This document shows, one piece after another, positions 1 to 7,266 of a stretch of 10,028 bases of DNA (positions are counted from its first letter, which is position 1; each line of letters opens with the position of its first letter). Under the pieces are notes generated by a model, which worked only from the letters and a program-made list of their open reading frames with translations, was not told the DNA's origin and made no database searches. A program made the position numbers and the translations under genes. Origin of the DNA: Bacteroidota bacterium (GTDB taxonomy: Bacteria; Bacteroidota; Bacteroidia; M30B66); assembly GCA_947497195.1 (NCBI GenBank), contig CANMGM010000065.1, positions 1 to 10,028 of the forward strand, read 5' to 3'.

Positions 1-753
1 GCCGAACTCGACTTTAAATACCCTTCATATGTGCAGGATATTTTAGGTCCGCTGTGTTTCGACTACGGCTTTGGACCTTTCCGCTGGGTGTGTTGTTCGG
101 GTAAGGCCGAAGACTTGGCCATCACAGACCGACTGGCCGCCGAAGTACTCGAAGAACTGTTGGTAAAAGCGCCCAATGATATTCGCGGGCAAATTCAGGA
201 CAATCTCACCTGGATTCGTCAAGCGAACGAAAACCAATTGGTAGTAGGTTCGCAGGCCCGCATTCTCTATGCCGATGCAGAAGGAAGAATGAAGATTGCC
301 GAGCGTTTTAACCGAGCCATTGCTACGGGAGAACTTTCGGGACCCATTGTGCTTGGTCGCGACCATCACGACGTTTCAGGTACCGATTCGCCATACCGCG
401 AGACTTCGAATATTTACGACGGCAGTCGCTATACGGCTGACATGGCAGTACAAAATTTTGCCGGCGATGCATTTCGCGGCGCCACGTGGGTGTCGCTGCA
501 CAATGGTGGCGGCGTAGGCTGGGGCGAAGTAATCAATGGCGGCTTTGGGATGCTGATTGACGGCAGTGCCGATAGCGATCGCCGCCTAAAATCTATGCTA
601 CATTGGGATGTAAACAACGGCATTGCGCGCAGAGCCTGGGCACGAAATAAGGAGGCGATTACAGCCATTCAACGTGCTATGGAAACTGAGCCGCGTTTAA
701 AAGTAACACTACCTAATCTAGTGGATGATTCGATTATTGATAATGCGTTTTAG
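1..753 (+). CDS. hutU: Urocanate hydratase (urocanase), C-terminal part, 5'-truncated by window edge
   Basis: This is the second enzyme of histidine degradation: it adds water to urocanate to give 4-imidazolone-5-propionate in the cytoplasm, using tightly bound NAD+ as an electrophile. The frame is open from base 1, so the gene begins outside the window; the GTG at 31 is an internal valine. 250 residues are visible. Seen: YPSYVQDILGPLCFDYGFGP near residues 7-26, GRDHHDVSGTDSPYRET at 119-135, and the glycine-rich SLHNGGGVGWGEVINGG at 165-181; the last two match the conserved urocanase core. Bacterial urocanases run about 550-680 residues, so more than half of the protein is missing. The stop TAG (751-753) overlaps the stop of the convergent glucosaminidase gene. 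No other hut gene is visible, so the upstream context is unknown. The family call is very secure. Confidence 0.96.
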   Translation, partial: AELDFKYPSYVQDILGPLCFDYGFGPFRWVCCSGKAEDLAITDRLAAEVLEELLVKAPNDIRGQIQDNLTWIRQANENQLVVGSQARILYADAEGRMKIAERFNRAIATGELSGPIVLGRDHHDVSGTDSPYRETSNIYDGSRYTADMAVQNFAGDAFRGATWVSLHNGGGVGWGEVINGGFGMLIDGSADSDRRLKSMLHWDVNNGIARRAWARNKEAITAIQRAMETEPRLKVTLPNLVDDSIIDNAF

Positions 754-1730
754 CGCAATTTGATTGTCTGTCCGGGCTTTAAACGAGCGTCTTCGCCAAG
801 CTCATTGAGTTTCGCCAGCCGGCTTACCTTGATTGCGAAAAACTGCGATACGTCCCAAAGCGATTCCGTTTTTTTCGCCGTGTAGGATTCGTCTTGTGCC
901 TTTCTGCGTTTAGGCTGAAGGTATACGATTTCGCCCTCGCCAAGTTTTCGGTTCTTATCGGCTTCGTTGTACTGCGGCAATTGCCAGCCCATCATATCGA
1001 GTTCTTTGGCAATTTGCTCGTACGAATCGCCGCGTTGAGCTAAAACATATTCAACACCATTGCGCTCCCTGATGCCATAATTACCATGGCGACGCAGTTC
1101 GAAATCGGGTAAATCTGTTCCTCCGGAACTGCGCGGTTTAGGTAGCTTTTCTGGAGATTGTGTTAGTGTTTGCCGTGGTTGAGGTGTCTCTTTCTCGGGC
1201 GATTTAAATTCAGGTGCGCGGCCGGGCTTATCGAGATCGTAAAGCCGATTTTCCTCAATAGTTTTAATAAGCAGCGGCGCATACTGCGGGTTTGTGGCAT
1301 AACCTGCTGCTTTTAAGCCATGTGCCCAGCCTTTGTAATCGTTGCGTTCGAGTGTAAACAAACTAGCATACCGCTGTCCTTTTTTCAGAAACTGACTGTG
1401 ATCTTCATATGAAGCCAGCACCGTTTCGTACTTGCGAAAACATTCATTTTTCTCATCATCATCCTGAATATACGTTTCGCCATTCCAGTCTTTTTTACAC
1501 TTAATTCCAAAGTGATTTTTTGCATCGCGCGCTAAGGGGCTATTGCCCGACGATGACTCAAGAATTCCTTGGGCCATTTTAATGGATGCAGGAATCTGGT
1601 ATGCGTCCATCTCACGTACGGCTATAGAAGCATACGTTTCGATGTATTGAGCCGTTGTCGTTTTTCCTTGCCCGATCGCGGAAACTGTGATCCATAAAAA
1701 GCCCACCAAGGCAATCATTCGTTTGTTCAT
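750..1730 (-). CDS. Secreted glucosaminidase (GH73-type) with two C-terminal LysM repeats
   Basis: A probable peptidoglycan hydrolase that cuts the glycan strand at N-acetylglucosamine, exported to the periplasm or cell surface. With the ATG at 1730 it has 326 residues. Residues 1-21 form a signal peptide (MNKR, a hydrophobic stretch, then SAIGQ). The glucosaminidase domain spans about 29-165, with catalytic glutamate E58 in QGILESSSGNS, then NHFGIKC, and GYATNPQYA near the domain end. A proline- and charge-rich linker (about 167-205) leads to LysM repeats at about 227-272 (divergent) and 282-326, which would bind peptidoglycan. The frame is open further upstream to 1772, but the 1730 start is preferred: the signal peptide begins there and a promoter-like element at 1762-1769 lies inside the longer version. 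It is transcribed alone, divergently from queA. The exact cleavage specificity is inferred from the family. It may act in daughter-cell separation or wall turnover. Confidence 0.88.
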   Translation of the reverse strand: MNKRMIALVGFLWITVSAIGQGKTTTAQYIETYASIAVREMDAYQIPASIKMAQGILESSSGNSPLARDAKNHFGIKCKKDWNGETYIQDDDEKNECFRKYETVLASYEDHSQFLKKGQRYASLFTLERNDYKGWAHGLKAAGYATNPQYAPLLIKTIEENRLYDLDKPGRAPEFKSPEKETPQPRQTLTQSPEKLPKPRSSGGTDLPDFELRRHGNYGIRERNGVEYVLAQRGDSYEQIAKELDMMGWQLPQYNEADKNRKLGEGEIVYLQPKRRKAQDESYTAKKTESLWDVSQFFAIKVSRLAKLNELGEDARLKPGQTIKLR

Positions 1731-1761
1731 ACTACAAAATTGGTTTACGATTGAATACAAC

Positions 1762-1793
1762 CAAACATACAAGCCGATAACTTATAAACGCAA
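1762..1793 (-). promoter_or_regulatory. Putative Bacteroidota-type promoter for the glucosaminidase gene
   Basis: Read on the minus strand, TATGTTTG at 1769-1762 fits the Bacteroidota -7 consensus TAnnTTTG. A TTG at 1793-1791 sits 21 bases upstream, close to the usual spacing of the -33 element. Transcription would begin near 1755, leaving a leader of roughly 25 bases before the ATG at 1730. The location in a divergent intergenic region supports it. It is a pattern match only. Confidence 0.55.
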
Positions 1794-1865
1794 GCCCGTT
1801 AAAATCGTGTCTCCGCATGCATTATCGGCCAACAAAAAAAAGACAAAATAGCAAACGCTTTTTTA

Positions 1866-1873
1866 TACCTTTG
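1866..1873 (+). promoter_or_regulatory. Putative Bacteroidota -7 promoter element for the queA-ispD-purD operon
   Basis: TACCTTTG matches TAnnTTTG exactly and lies 25 bases before the queA start codon, so the leader would be about 20 bases. No convincing -33 TTG is seen at the expected distance; that stretch (about 1831-1850) is A-rich, which could act as an upstream A-tract. Position and match support it, but the missing -33 box lowers confidence. Confidence 0.5.
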
Positions 1874-1888
1874 CCGGCTAAATTTTAT

Positions 1889-1892
1889 AAGG
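1889..1892 (+). promoter_or_regulatory. Weak ribosome binding site for queA
   Basis: AAGG lies 6 bases before the ATG at 1899, a short partial Shine-Dalgarno match. It supports the ATG at 1899 as the queA start, which also gives the expected N-terminus (MKLSNFKFKLP). Confidence 0.4.
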
Positions 1893-1898
1893 CGACAC

Positions 1899-2948
1899 AT
1901 GAAATTATCCAATTTCAAGTTCAAACTGCCACCGGAACTCATTGCTGAACGTCCGGCCGAAAACCGCGATGAAGCGCGCCTTATGGTGCTCAATCGTAAA
2001 ACGCAGACTATCGAACACAAAACGTTTAAAGATCTCCTCGATTATTTCGATGATGGCGATACGTTCATCATTAACAATACGAAGGTTTTTCCTGCCCGTA
2101 TGTATGGAAACAAGGAAAAAACCGGGGCGAAAATTGAAGTTTTCCTACTTCGCGAACTGAACCGCGAAAGTCGCTTATGGGATGTCTTGGTTGATCCTGC
2201 AAGGAAAATCCGCATTGGCAACAAGCTTTATTTTGGAGAAGATGATTCGCTTGTAGCTGAGGTGATTGACAATACAACTTCGCGTGGCAGAACCCTTCGT
2301 TTTTTATTCGATGGCCCTCACGAAGAATTCAAGCGTGTTCTTTTTTCTCTTGGAGAAACGCCAATTCCAAAGTATATAGAGCGCACACCAGACGAAGAGG
2401 ATGAAATCCGCTACCAAACGGTGTTTGCAAAGGTGGAAGGAGCTGTTGCGGCACCAACAGCCGGGCTGCATTTCAGCCGCGGTTTGATGAAACGAATGGA
2501 ATTAAAGGGTATTAATTTCGCTGAAATTACCCTTCACGTAGGGCTCGGTAGTTTCCGGACTGTTGAGGTTGAAGACCTGAGTAAACACAAAATGGACAGC
2601 GAAGAAATGGAAATTACAGAATCTGCGTCAGAAATTGTAAATACCAGTAAACGCAACCGTAAGCGTGTCGTATCTGTTGGTACAACTACGATGCGCGCAA
2701 TTGAAACATCTGTGTCGACTGAGGGTTTTCTGAAGCCCTACATAGGCTGGACGAACAAATTTATTTATCCTCCTTACGACTTCCGCGTTGCAGATGCATT
2801 AATAACCAATTTTCATATGCCGATGAGCACTTTGCTGATTATGGTTTCTGCATTTGGTGGTCATGATTTCGTAATGGAAGCCTACAAAGAAGCTGTAAAG
2901 GAGCAGTATAAGTTCTATTCTTACGGCGATGCGATGCTGATTTTGTAA
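1899..2948 (+). CDS. queA: S-adenosylmethionine:tRNA ribosyltransferase-isomerase
   Basis: QueA moves and rearranges the ribose of S-adenosylmethionine onto 7-aminomethyl-7-deazaguanine at the wobble position of GUN-anticodon tRNAs. This gives epoxyqueuosine, the next-to-last step of queuosine modification. The 349 residues match the usual family length. Seen: the N-terminal start LSNFKFKLPPELIAERPAE, DTFIINNTKVFPAR at about 54-67, the signature stretch from IERTPDEEDEIRYQTVFA (160-177) through VEGAVAAPTAGLHF (179-192), LHVGLGSFRTV at 212-222, VGTTTMRAIET at 260-270, LITNFHMPMSTLL near 301-313, and a C-terminal YGDAML. The gene leads a compact operon with ispD starting 1 base after its stop. 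No later queuosine genes are visible here. Nothing looks damaged. Confidence 0.97.
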   Translation: MKLSNFKFKLPPELIAERPAENRDEARLMVLNRKTQTIEHKTFKDLLDYFDDGDTFIINNTKVFPARMYGNKEKTGAKIEVFLLRELNRESRLWDVLVDPARKIRIGNKLYFGEDDSLVAEVIDNTTSRGRTLRFLFDGPHEEFKRVLFSLGETPIPKYIERTPDEEDEIRYQTVFAKVEGAVAAPTAGLHFSRGLMKRMELKGINFAEITLHVGLGSFRTVEVEDLSKHKMDSEEMEITESASEIVNTSKRNRKRVVSVGTTTMRAIETSVSTEGFLKPYIGWTNKFIYPPYDFRVADALITNFHMPMSTLLIMVSAFGGHDFVMEAYKEAVKEQYKFYSYGDAMLIL

Positions 2949-2949
2949 A

Positions 2950-3621
2950 GTGGACCGGCATTTTATTGTTGTTGCTGGAGGGAGCGGAACGCGGATGAAT
3001 GCTGCGCTGCCGAAACAATTCCTGTTGCTGCAAAACAAGCCGGTTCTGATGTATACATTAGACGCATTGTATCAGGCGGAACCTGATGCCTCGCTAACGC
3101 TGGTATTGCCCGAAGCTCATTTTAAAACCTGGAACAGTCTCTGCGAAACTCACAAGTTTTCTATTCCTCACCGAATCGTTGCCGGAGGGCAAACGCGTTT
3201 TCATTCGGTTAAAAACGGACTGGCGGAAATAGACTCCGGACTAATTGCCGTGCACGATGGAGTTCGTCCGCTGATTTCGGCGGCAACCATTAAAAGAACT
3301 TTCGAAGCAGCAGAAAAATCAGGAGCGGCGGTGCCGGTTATTGATGTAAACGAATCGGTTAGAAGCCTAGATGAATTGGGAAGTAAGGCTTTAAACAGAG
3401 CATCAATTAAACTGGTGCAGACACCACAGTGTTTTCAATATGACCTAATGCACGCTGCTTTCGAGCAAACCTATTCCGATCGTTTTACCGATTGCGCATC
3501 GGTACTCGAAGCCAATGGTACGAAAATAACGCTCGTCGAAGGCAATGAAGAGAACATTAAAATAACCCGTCCCCAAGATCTGGCCTTGGCAAACTGGTAT
3601 TTACAAAATCAATTACATTAA
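2950..3621 (+). CDS. ispD: 2-C-methyl-D-erythritol 4-phosphate cytidylyltransferase
   Basis: IspD couples CTP to 2-C-methyl-D-erythritol 4-phosphate, the third step of the MEP route to isoprenoid precursors, in the cytoplasm. The 223 residues fit the family. Seen: the nucleotide-binding VVAGGSGTRM (7-16) followed by LPKQFLLL, in which R15 and K22 correspond to the catalytic arginine and lysine; GGQTRFHSVKNGL at 79-91; VHDGVRPLI at 101-109; QTPQCF at 157-162; DCASVLE near 181-187; and NIKITRPQDLALA at 202-214 with the substrate-binding lysine K204. The start is GTG, 1 base after the queA stop. It is chosen because the conserved N-terminus follows within a few residues and no earlier start fits. 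No clear Shine-Dalgarno site is seen, so translation is probably coupled to queA. The presence of ispD implies MEP rather than mevalonate isoprenoid synthesis. Confidence 0.96.
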   Translation: MDRHFIVVAGGSGTRMNAALPKQFLLLQNKPVLMYTLDALYQAEPDASLTLVLPEAHFKTWNSLCETHKFSIPHRIVAGGQTRFHSVKNGLAEIDSGLIAVHDGVRPLISAATIKRTFEAAEKSGAAVPVIDVNESVRSLDELGSKALNRASIKLVQTPQCFQYDLMHAAFEQTYSDRFTDCASVLEANGTKITLVEGNEENIKITRPQDLALANWYLQNQLH

Positions 3622-3625
3622 TCTT

Positions 3626-4894
3626 ATGGAAACCAATGTGCTCATTTTAGGTTCGGGTGGCAGAGAACATGCATTCGCATGGAAGATTGCGCAGAGTCCT
3701 AAGCTTGGCAATTTGTTCATTGCTCCCGGAAATGCAGGAACGATGCGATGCGGAAAAAACGTTGCGCTCGATATTCTGGATTTTAAAGCGATTCAAAACT
3801 TCGTTCTCGACAACTCCATTAATTTGGTTGTTGTTGGTCCAGAAGAGCCCTTGGTTAAGGGAATTCGTGATTATTTTGAAGCAGAATCGGCTTTGCAACA
3901 TGTTCGCCTAATAGGTCCGGGAAGTATTGGCGCACAGTTAGAAGGATCCAAAGAATTTGCAAAGAAATTCATGGCGCGTCATTGCATTCCAACCGCTGCT
4001 TACAAGAGTTTTACGCAAAACGAATTGAACGAAGGACTTCGTTTTTTGGAACAGATGCCGGGGCCCTTCGTTTTAAAAGCTTCGGGGCTTGCGGCGGGAA
4101 AAGGCGTTGTTATTCCGGAACAGCTTGAAGAGGCAAAACGGGAATTGCAAGAAATGCTGAGCGGCAAGTTTGGCTCTGCGGGCGACACAGTTGTTATCGA
4201 AGCATTTTTAAAAGGTGTGGAGTGTTCTGTTTTTGTTCTAACAGATGGCAAAGACTATTTTCTTCTTCCCGAAGCGAAAGACCACAAACGCATTGGCGAA
4301 GGCGATACGGGGTTAAATACTGGAGGCATGGGCGCATTTTCGCCTGTTGCGTTTTGCGATACCGATTTCATGGCCAAGGTGAAGGAGCGGATTATAGCAC
4401 CAACAATTCAGGGATTGCAAGCGGAGGGCATCCCATACAAGGGCTTTATTTTCTTCGGGTTGATTAATGTAGACGGCAACCCCTTTGTTATTGAATACAA
4501 TTGCCGGATGGGAGATCCCGAAACAGAGGTTGTATTGCCGCGTCTTGAAAACGACTTGCTGGATGTTTTTGAGGACTTGTTTACGGGAAGACTAGGTGAG
4601 ATTTCTCCGCAGTTTTCGCATGAGGCTGCAGCAACCGTAGTAGTCGTTTCGGGTGGATACCCGGAAGCCTACGAAAAAGGGAAAATCATCCACGGCCTTG
4701 ATAAAGTTGCCGATGGACTTGTTTTTCATGCCGGAACCCAACAGCGAGATGGAGAAATTGTTACTGCTGGCGGTCGCGTGCTTGCGTTTACCGGCAAAGA
4801 TGACAGTTTAGATCGCGCTGTATCGATGGCTTATGCGCAAATCGATCAGATCTGTTATGAGGGCATTTATTACCGAAAAGATATTGCCCGGTAG
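3626..4894 (+). CDS. purD: Phosphoribosylamine--glycine ligase (GAR synthetase)
   Basis: PurD is an ATP-grasp enzyme that joins glycine to 5-phosphoribosylamine, forming glycinamide ribonucleotide, the second step of de novo purine synthesis. At 422 residues it is full length for a stand-alone bacterial PurD. Seen: GSGGREHA at 9-16, GPEEPLVKG at 71-79, IGPGSIGAQLEGSKEFAK at 96-113, the ATP-grasp loop KASGLAAGKGV at 151-161, GEGDTGLNTGGMGAFSP at 224-240, and metal-binding EYNCRMGDPETE at 290-301. A C-terminal domain follows, with VVVSGGYPEAYEKG near 339-352. It starts 4 bases after ispD and is the last gene of the operon. Its stop is only 9 bases from the stop of the convergent Wzc-like gene, with no terminator hairpin visible between them. 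Confidence 0.97.
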   Translation: METNVLILGSGGREHAFAWKIAQSPKLGNLFIAPGNAGTMRCGKNVALDILDFKAIQNFVLDNSINLVVVGPEEPLVKGIRDYFEAESALQHVRLIGPGSIGAQLEGSKEFAKKFMARHCIPTAAYKSFTQNELNEGLRFLEQMPGPFVLKASGLAAGKGVVIPEQLEEAKRELQEMLSGKFGSAGDTVVIEAFLKGVECSVFVLTDGKDYFLLPEAKDHKRIGEGDTGLNTGGMGAFSPVAFCDTDFMAKVKERIIAPTIQGLQAEGIPYKGFIFFGLINVDGNPFVIEYNCRMGDPETEVVLPRLENDLLDVFEDLFTGRLGEISPQFSHEAAATVVVVSGGYPEAYEKGKIIHGLDKVADGLVFHAGTQQRDGEIVTAGGRVLAFTGKDDSLDRAVSMAYAQIDQICYEGIYYRKDIAR

Positions 4895-4903
4895 AATTGG
4901 CGA

Positions 4904-7264
4904 TTAATTCATGCGAAAAATACGCTTCCAAAGCGGCTTCTCGGGAGCTCCATAGGAATACGAATAACCATACGGATAGCCATAGCTAGCAGATTTAGGG
5001 GCATCGTTTAGTAAGAGCGCCATATTGGGGAGCTTCTTTTCGCGATGGAAGCCTTCCGGAATATGCAACGTGCGCTTATCGGTATGGCCGGCACGAATGA
5101 GGTAAATAACAGCATCGGCATGTTTGGCGGCAAGCAGCGTATCGGTAACAAGGCCTGATGGCGCAGTATCGACGATGATATACTCAAATTTCGATTTCAA
5201 TTGTTGAAACACCTCCCCTACCCGATCAGACATGAGTAATTCGGCAGGATTTGGCGGAATATCGCCGGCAGGAAGAACGAACAAATTATCGAAGCCCTCC
5301 AACGGAAAAATAAAATCGTCGATCGTACTTTGGCTATCGATGAGGTGGTTGGTTAAGCCTTTTTTATGCGGCAGTCCGAGGTAATCGAGTAGTTTCTGCC
5401 TACGTAAATCGAGACCGATTAATAAAACCTTTTTCTCTGAGGCGGCAAAAATGGCTGCGAGGTTTATGGCAACAAAGGTTTTTCCTTCGCGCGCTAAAGA
5501 AGAAGTAACAAAAAGCATTTGTCCTGAAGCCTTGCTGTTGTCGAGCATAAACGCAATGTTGGTTCGAATAGAACGAAATGCTTCGGATGACGATGACTTA
5601 TCGTTGACCTTCACTACCAATTTTGAACTGCCTCTAACAGATGGCAACTCTCCCAAATACGGAATATTCAATTTAAGTAATTCATCCTTATTGCGAATAC
5701 TTGTATTGAATAAATCAAGTAGATAGATTATCAACAGAGGCAATAGCAGTCCAAGTGCAAATGCAACTGTAAAATAAAACTTCTTATTAGGAGAAACAAC
5801 AGAACCCGAACTGTATGCAGCATCAATAACTTTGGCATTTGAAACCGTAACAGCAAGGGCAATGGCGGTCTCTTCCCGCTTCTGAAGTAAATACAAATAG
5901 AGTGATTCCTTAATTTGTTGTTGGCGCTGTATTTCACGGAATTCACGTTCCTGTTTGGGGACGGTTGAGATTTTACGATTCAGCGATTTTTCATGCTTTC
6001 CGAGTTCGGCAATCTTTAATTCGTGCGTTGTAATAAGATTTGATAGTGCCGCTTTTATACTTTGACGGAGACTAACAATTTGATCCTCAAGCGATACAAC
6101 AAGTGGATTTGTTGCAGTACTGCTCTTTTGGATACGGTTTCGGTTTAATACATTTTTATTGTGTGAATCTATCATATTCACAATCGAAACATCTGTTAAT
6201 CCAAGGTTTGATGGGAGTAAATCGTATGTGTTTTTTGAGCTAAGCAGGTAATTGTAAACATACTTGCTAACCTGAAGTTGAATATTGGTTTGGATGATTT
6301 CTTTTTCAAGTTCAGACTCACTTTTCAAGTAAATTTCGGCCTCAGATGTAATGTCAACCAGGTTAAATCTGGTTTTATAATTTTCAGCCAAGCCTTCGAC
6401 ATCTGATAACTCATTAGTAATGTATTTGATACGCTCATTGATAAACTCAGACGTATTTATACTTACCTGATTCTTATCTTCAATGGCATCTTCTCGGTAT
6501 TGTCTGATCAGAGAGTTCAACACATCTGTTGCCTTTTTCCGAACAGGATCACGCATCGAAATGCGTATAACATTTGATTTTGAATTAACCGGCTCTACTT
6601 TTAACTTTACGGAATAAGCCGAGGCTGCATTGCTTACGGGTTGAATATAAACACTAATTTTTTCGTCTTTATACGGGTTTTTGAGGTCAATAGGAAGAAT
6701 ACTGAAATTCCCAAATCCGAGGTTAAGCATTTTCCCATAAGAATATTTCGTTACTACCCCACCTGAGTAAATTTCAAACTCGGCATCACTGATTCGTTTA
6801 TACTCAAAAAATGCTGATTTACCGGTAAAACTGGTGTCATCGGCACTAAACCGAAGCTCAACAGGTGAAGCCGAATACAATTCCAGATCCAGTGGAGAGC
6901 GCGCAACAAAAAAGGAAATATTGAGTTTCAAATCCTCTACAACACGCTTCATAAGCGAACGAGACTTTAATACTTCCATCTCGTTCTCAAGACTATTTTT
7001 AGTTCCTGTAATCCCTAAATCCTGAAATGCAGAAATTTCATCGAGGCGCTTGCCCTTAGAATCGTCTTTAATCAGAAGGGTTGCCGCAGCCTCATACTGG
7101 GGCGAAGTGTATTTTAGATAATAATTACAGGATATTAAAGCGATAATAACTCCAGTTAAAATCCAAGGCCAGCGAATTATGTATTTCCATACGACATCCT
7201 TTAGATTAATATCCTGTTTTTGTTGAAATCGCTCGAACTCGTATTTATTACCTTGGCTATCCAC
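4904..7264 (-). CDS. Wzc-like polysaccharide co-polymerase with cytoplasmic BY-type tyrosine kinase domain
   Basis: An inner-membrane protein that controls chain length and export of a surface or extracellular polysaccharide and autophosphorylates its own tyrosines. It has 786 residues. In order: a Wzz-type N-terminus with a membrane helix at about 32-50; a long periplasmic region with likely coiled coils near 280-335 and 390-450; a GNVR-type segment near 437-485 (EREFREIQRQQQ, then VIDAAYSSGSV); a second helix at about 496-518; EAFRSIR (561-567), matching the EX2RX2R oligomerisation motif; Walker A TSSLAREGKT (587-596, K595); Walker A' VLLIGLDLRR (613-622); Walker B YIIVDTAPSG (695-704); and a tail with six tyrosines (761-771). 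The first aspartate of classical Walker A' (DxD) is glycine here. The start is GTG, overlapping the export lipoprotein stop by 1 base, so translation is coupled. GC content differs strongly between the kinase and periplasmic parts. Partner phosphatase and polymerase genes are not visible. Confidence 0.93.
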   Translation of the reverse strand: MDSQGNKYEFERFQQKQDINLKDVVWKYIIRWPWILTGVIIALISCNYYLKYTSPQYEAAATLLIKDDSKGKRLDEISAFQDLGITGTKNSLENEMEVLKSRSLMKRVVEDLKLNISFFVARSPLDLELYSASPVELRFSADDTSFTGKSAFFEYKRISDAEFEIYSGGVVTKYSYGKMLNLGFGNFSILPIDLKNPYKDEKISVYIQPVSNAASAYSVKLKVEPVNSKSNVIRISMRDPVRKKATDVLNSLIRQYREDAIEDKNQVSINTSEFINERIKYITNELSDVEGLAENYKTRFNLVDITSEAEIYLKSESELEKEIIQTNIQLQVSKYVYNYLLSSKNTYDLLPSNLGLTDVSIVNMIDSHNKNVLNRNRIQKSSTATNPLVVSLEDQIVSLRQSIKAALSNLITTHELKIAELGKHEKSLNRKISTVPKQEREFREIQRQQQIKESLYLYLLQKREETAIALAVTVSNAKVIDAAYSSGSVVSPNKKFYFTVAFALGLLLPLLIIYLLDLFNTSIRNKDELLKLNIPYLGELPSVRGSSKLVVKVNDKSSSSEAFRSIRTNIAFMLDNSKASGQMLFVTSSLAREGKTFVAINLAAIFAASEKKVLLIGLDLRRQKLLDYLGLPHKKGLTNHLIDSQSTIDDFIFPLEGFDNLFVLPAGDIPPNPAELLMSDRVGEVFQQLKSKFEYIIVDTAPSGLVTDTLLAAKHADAVIYLIRAGHTDKRTLHIPEGFHREKKLPNMALLLNDAPKSASYGYPYGYSYSYGAPEKPLWKRIFRMN
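4952..4984 (-). repeat. Alternating tyrosine ladder in the Wzc-like C-terminal tail (TATnnn units)
   Basis: Codons 761-771 read Y-G-Y-P-Y-G-Y-S-Y-S-Y: six TAT codons, each separated by one small or turn-forming residue, so the DNA is an imperfect 6-base repeat. In this kinase family the C-terminal tyrosine cluster is the autophosphorylation target that tunes assembly of the co-polymerase oligomer. All six tyrosines use the TAT codon. The unit could gain or lose copies without a frameshift. Confidence 0.7.
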
Positions 7265-7266
7265 TA
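7262..7266 (-). promoter_or_regulatory. TAGTG stop/start overlap coupling the export lipoprotein and Wzc-like genes
   Basis: On the minus strand, the TAG ending the Wza-like gene (7266-7264) shares its G with the GTG that starts the Wzc-like gene (7264-7262). This arrangement favours re-initiation by terminating ribosomes and a fixed ratio of two proteins known to act as partners. It also decides the GTG as start, since no ATG lies nearby upstream in frame. Confidence 0.65.

Noticed and set aside
43..369. A 108-codon open frame on the minus strand
   Set aside because: It is fully antisense to conserved urocanase sequence and has no recognisable motif.
1731..1772. A 14-codon N-terminal extension of the glucosaminidase (start at 1772)
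   Set aside because: It would put extra residues before a normal signal peptide and would start upstream of the promoter-like element at 1762-1769.
1799..2020. A 73-codon minus-strand frame crossing the queA start and promoter
   Set aside because: It has no motif or plausible start signal and is largely antisense to the queA N-terminus.
5451..5726. A 91-codon plus-strand frame opposite the Wzc kinase domain
   Set aside because: It is antisense to the Walker A region of a strongly supported gene and shows no independent coding evidence.
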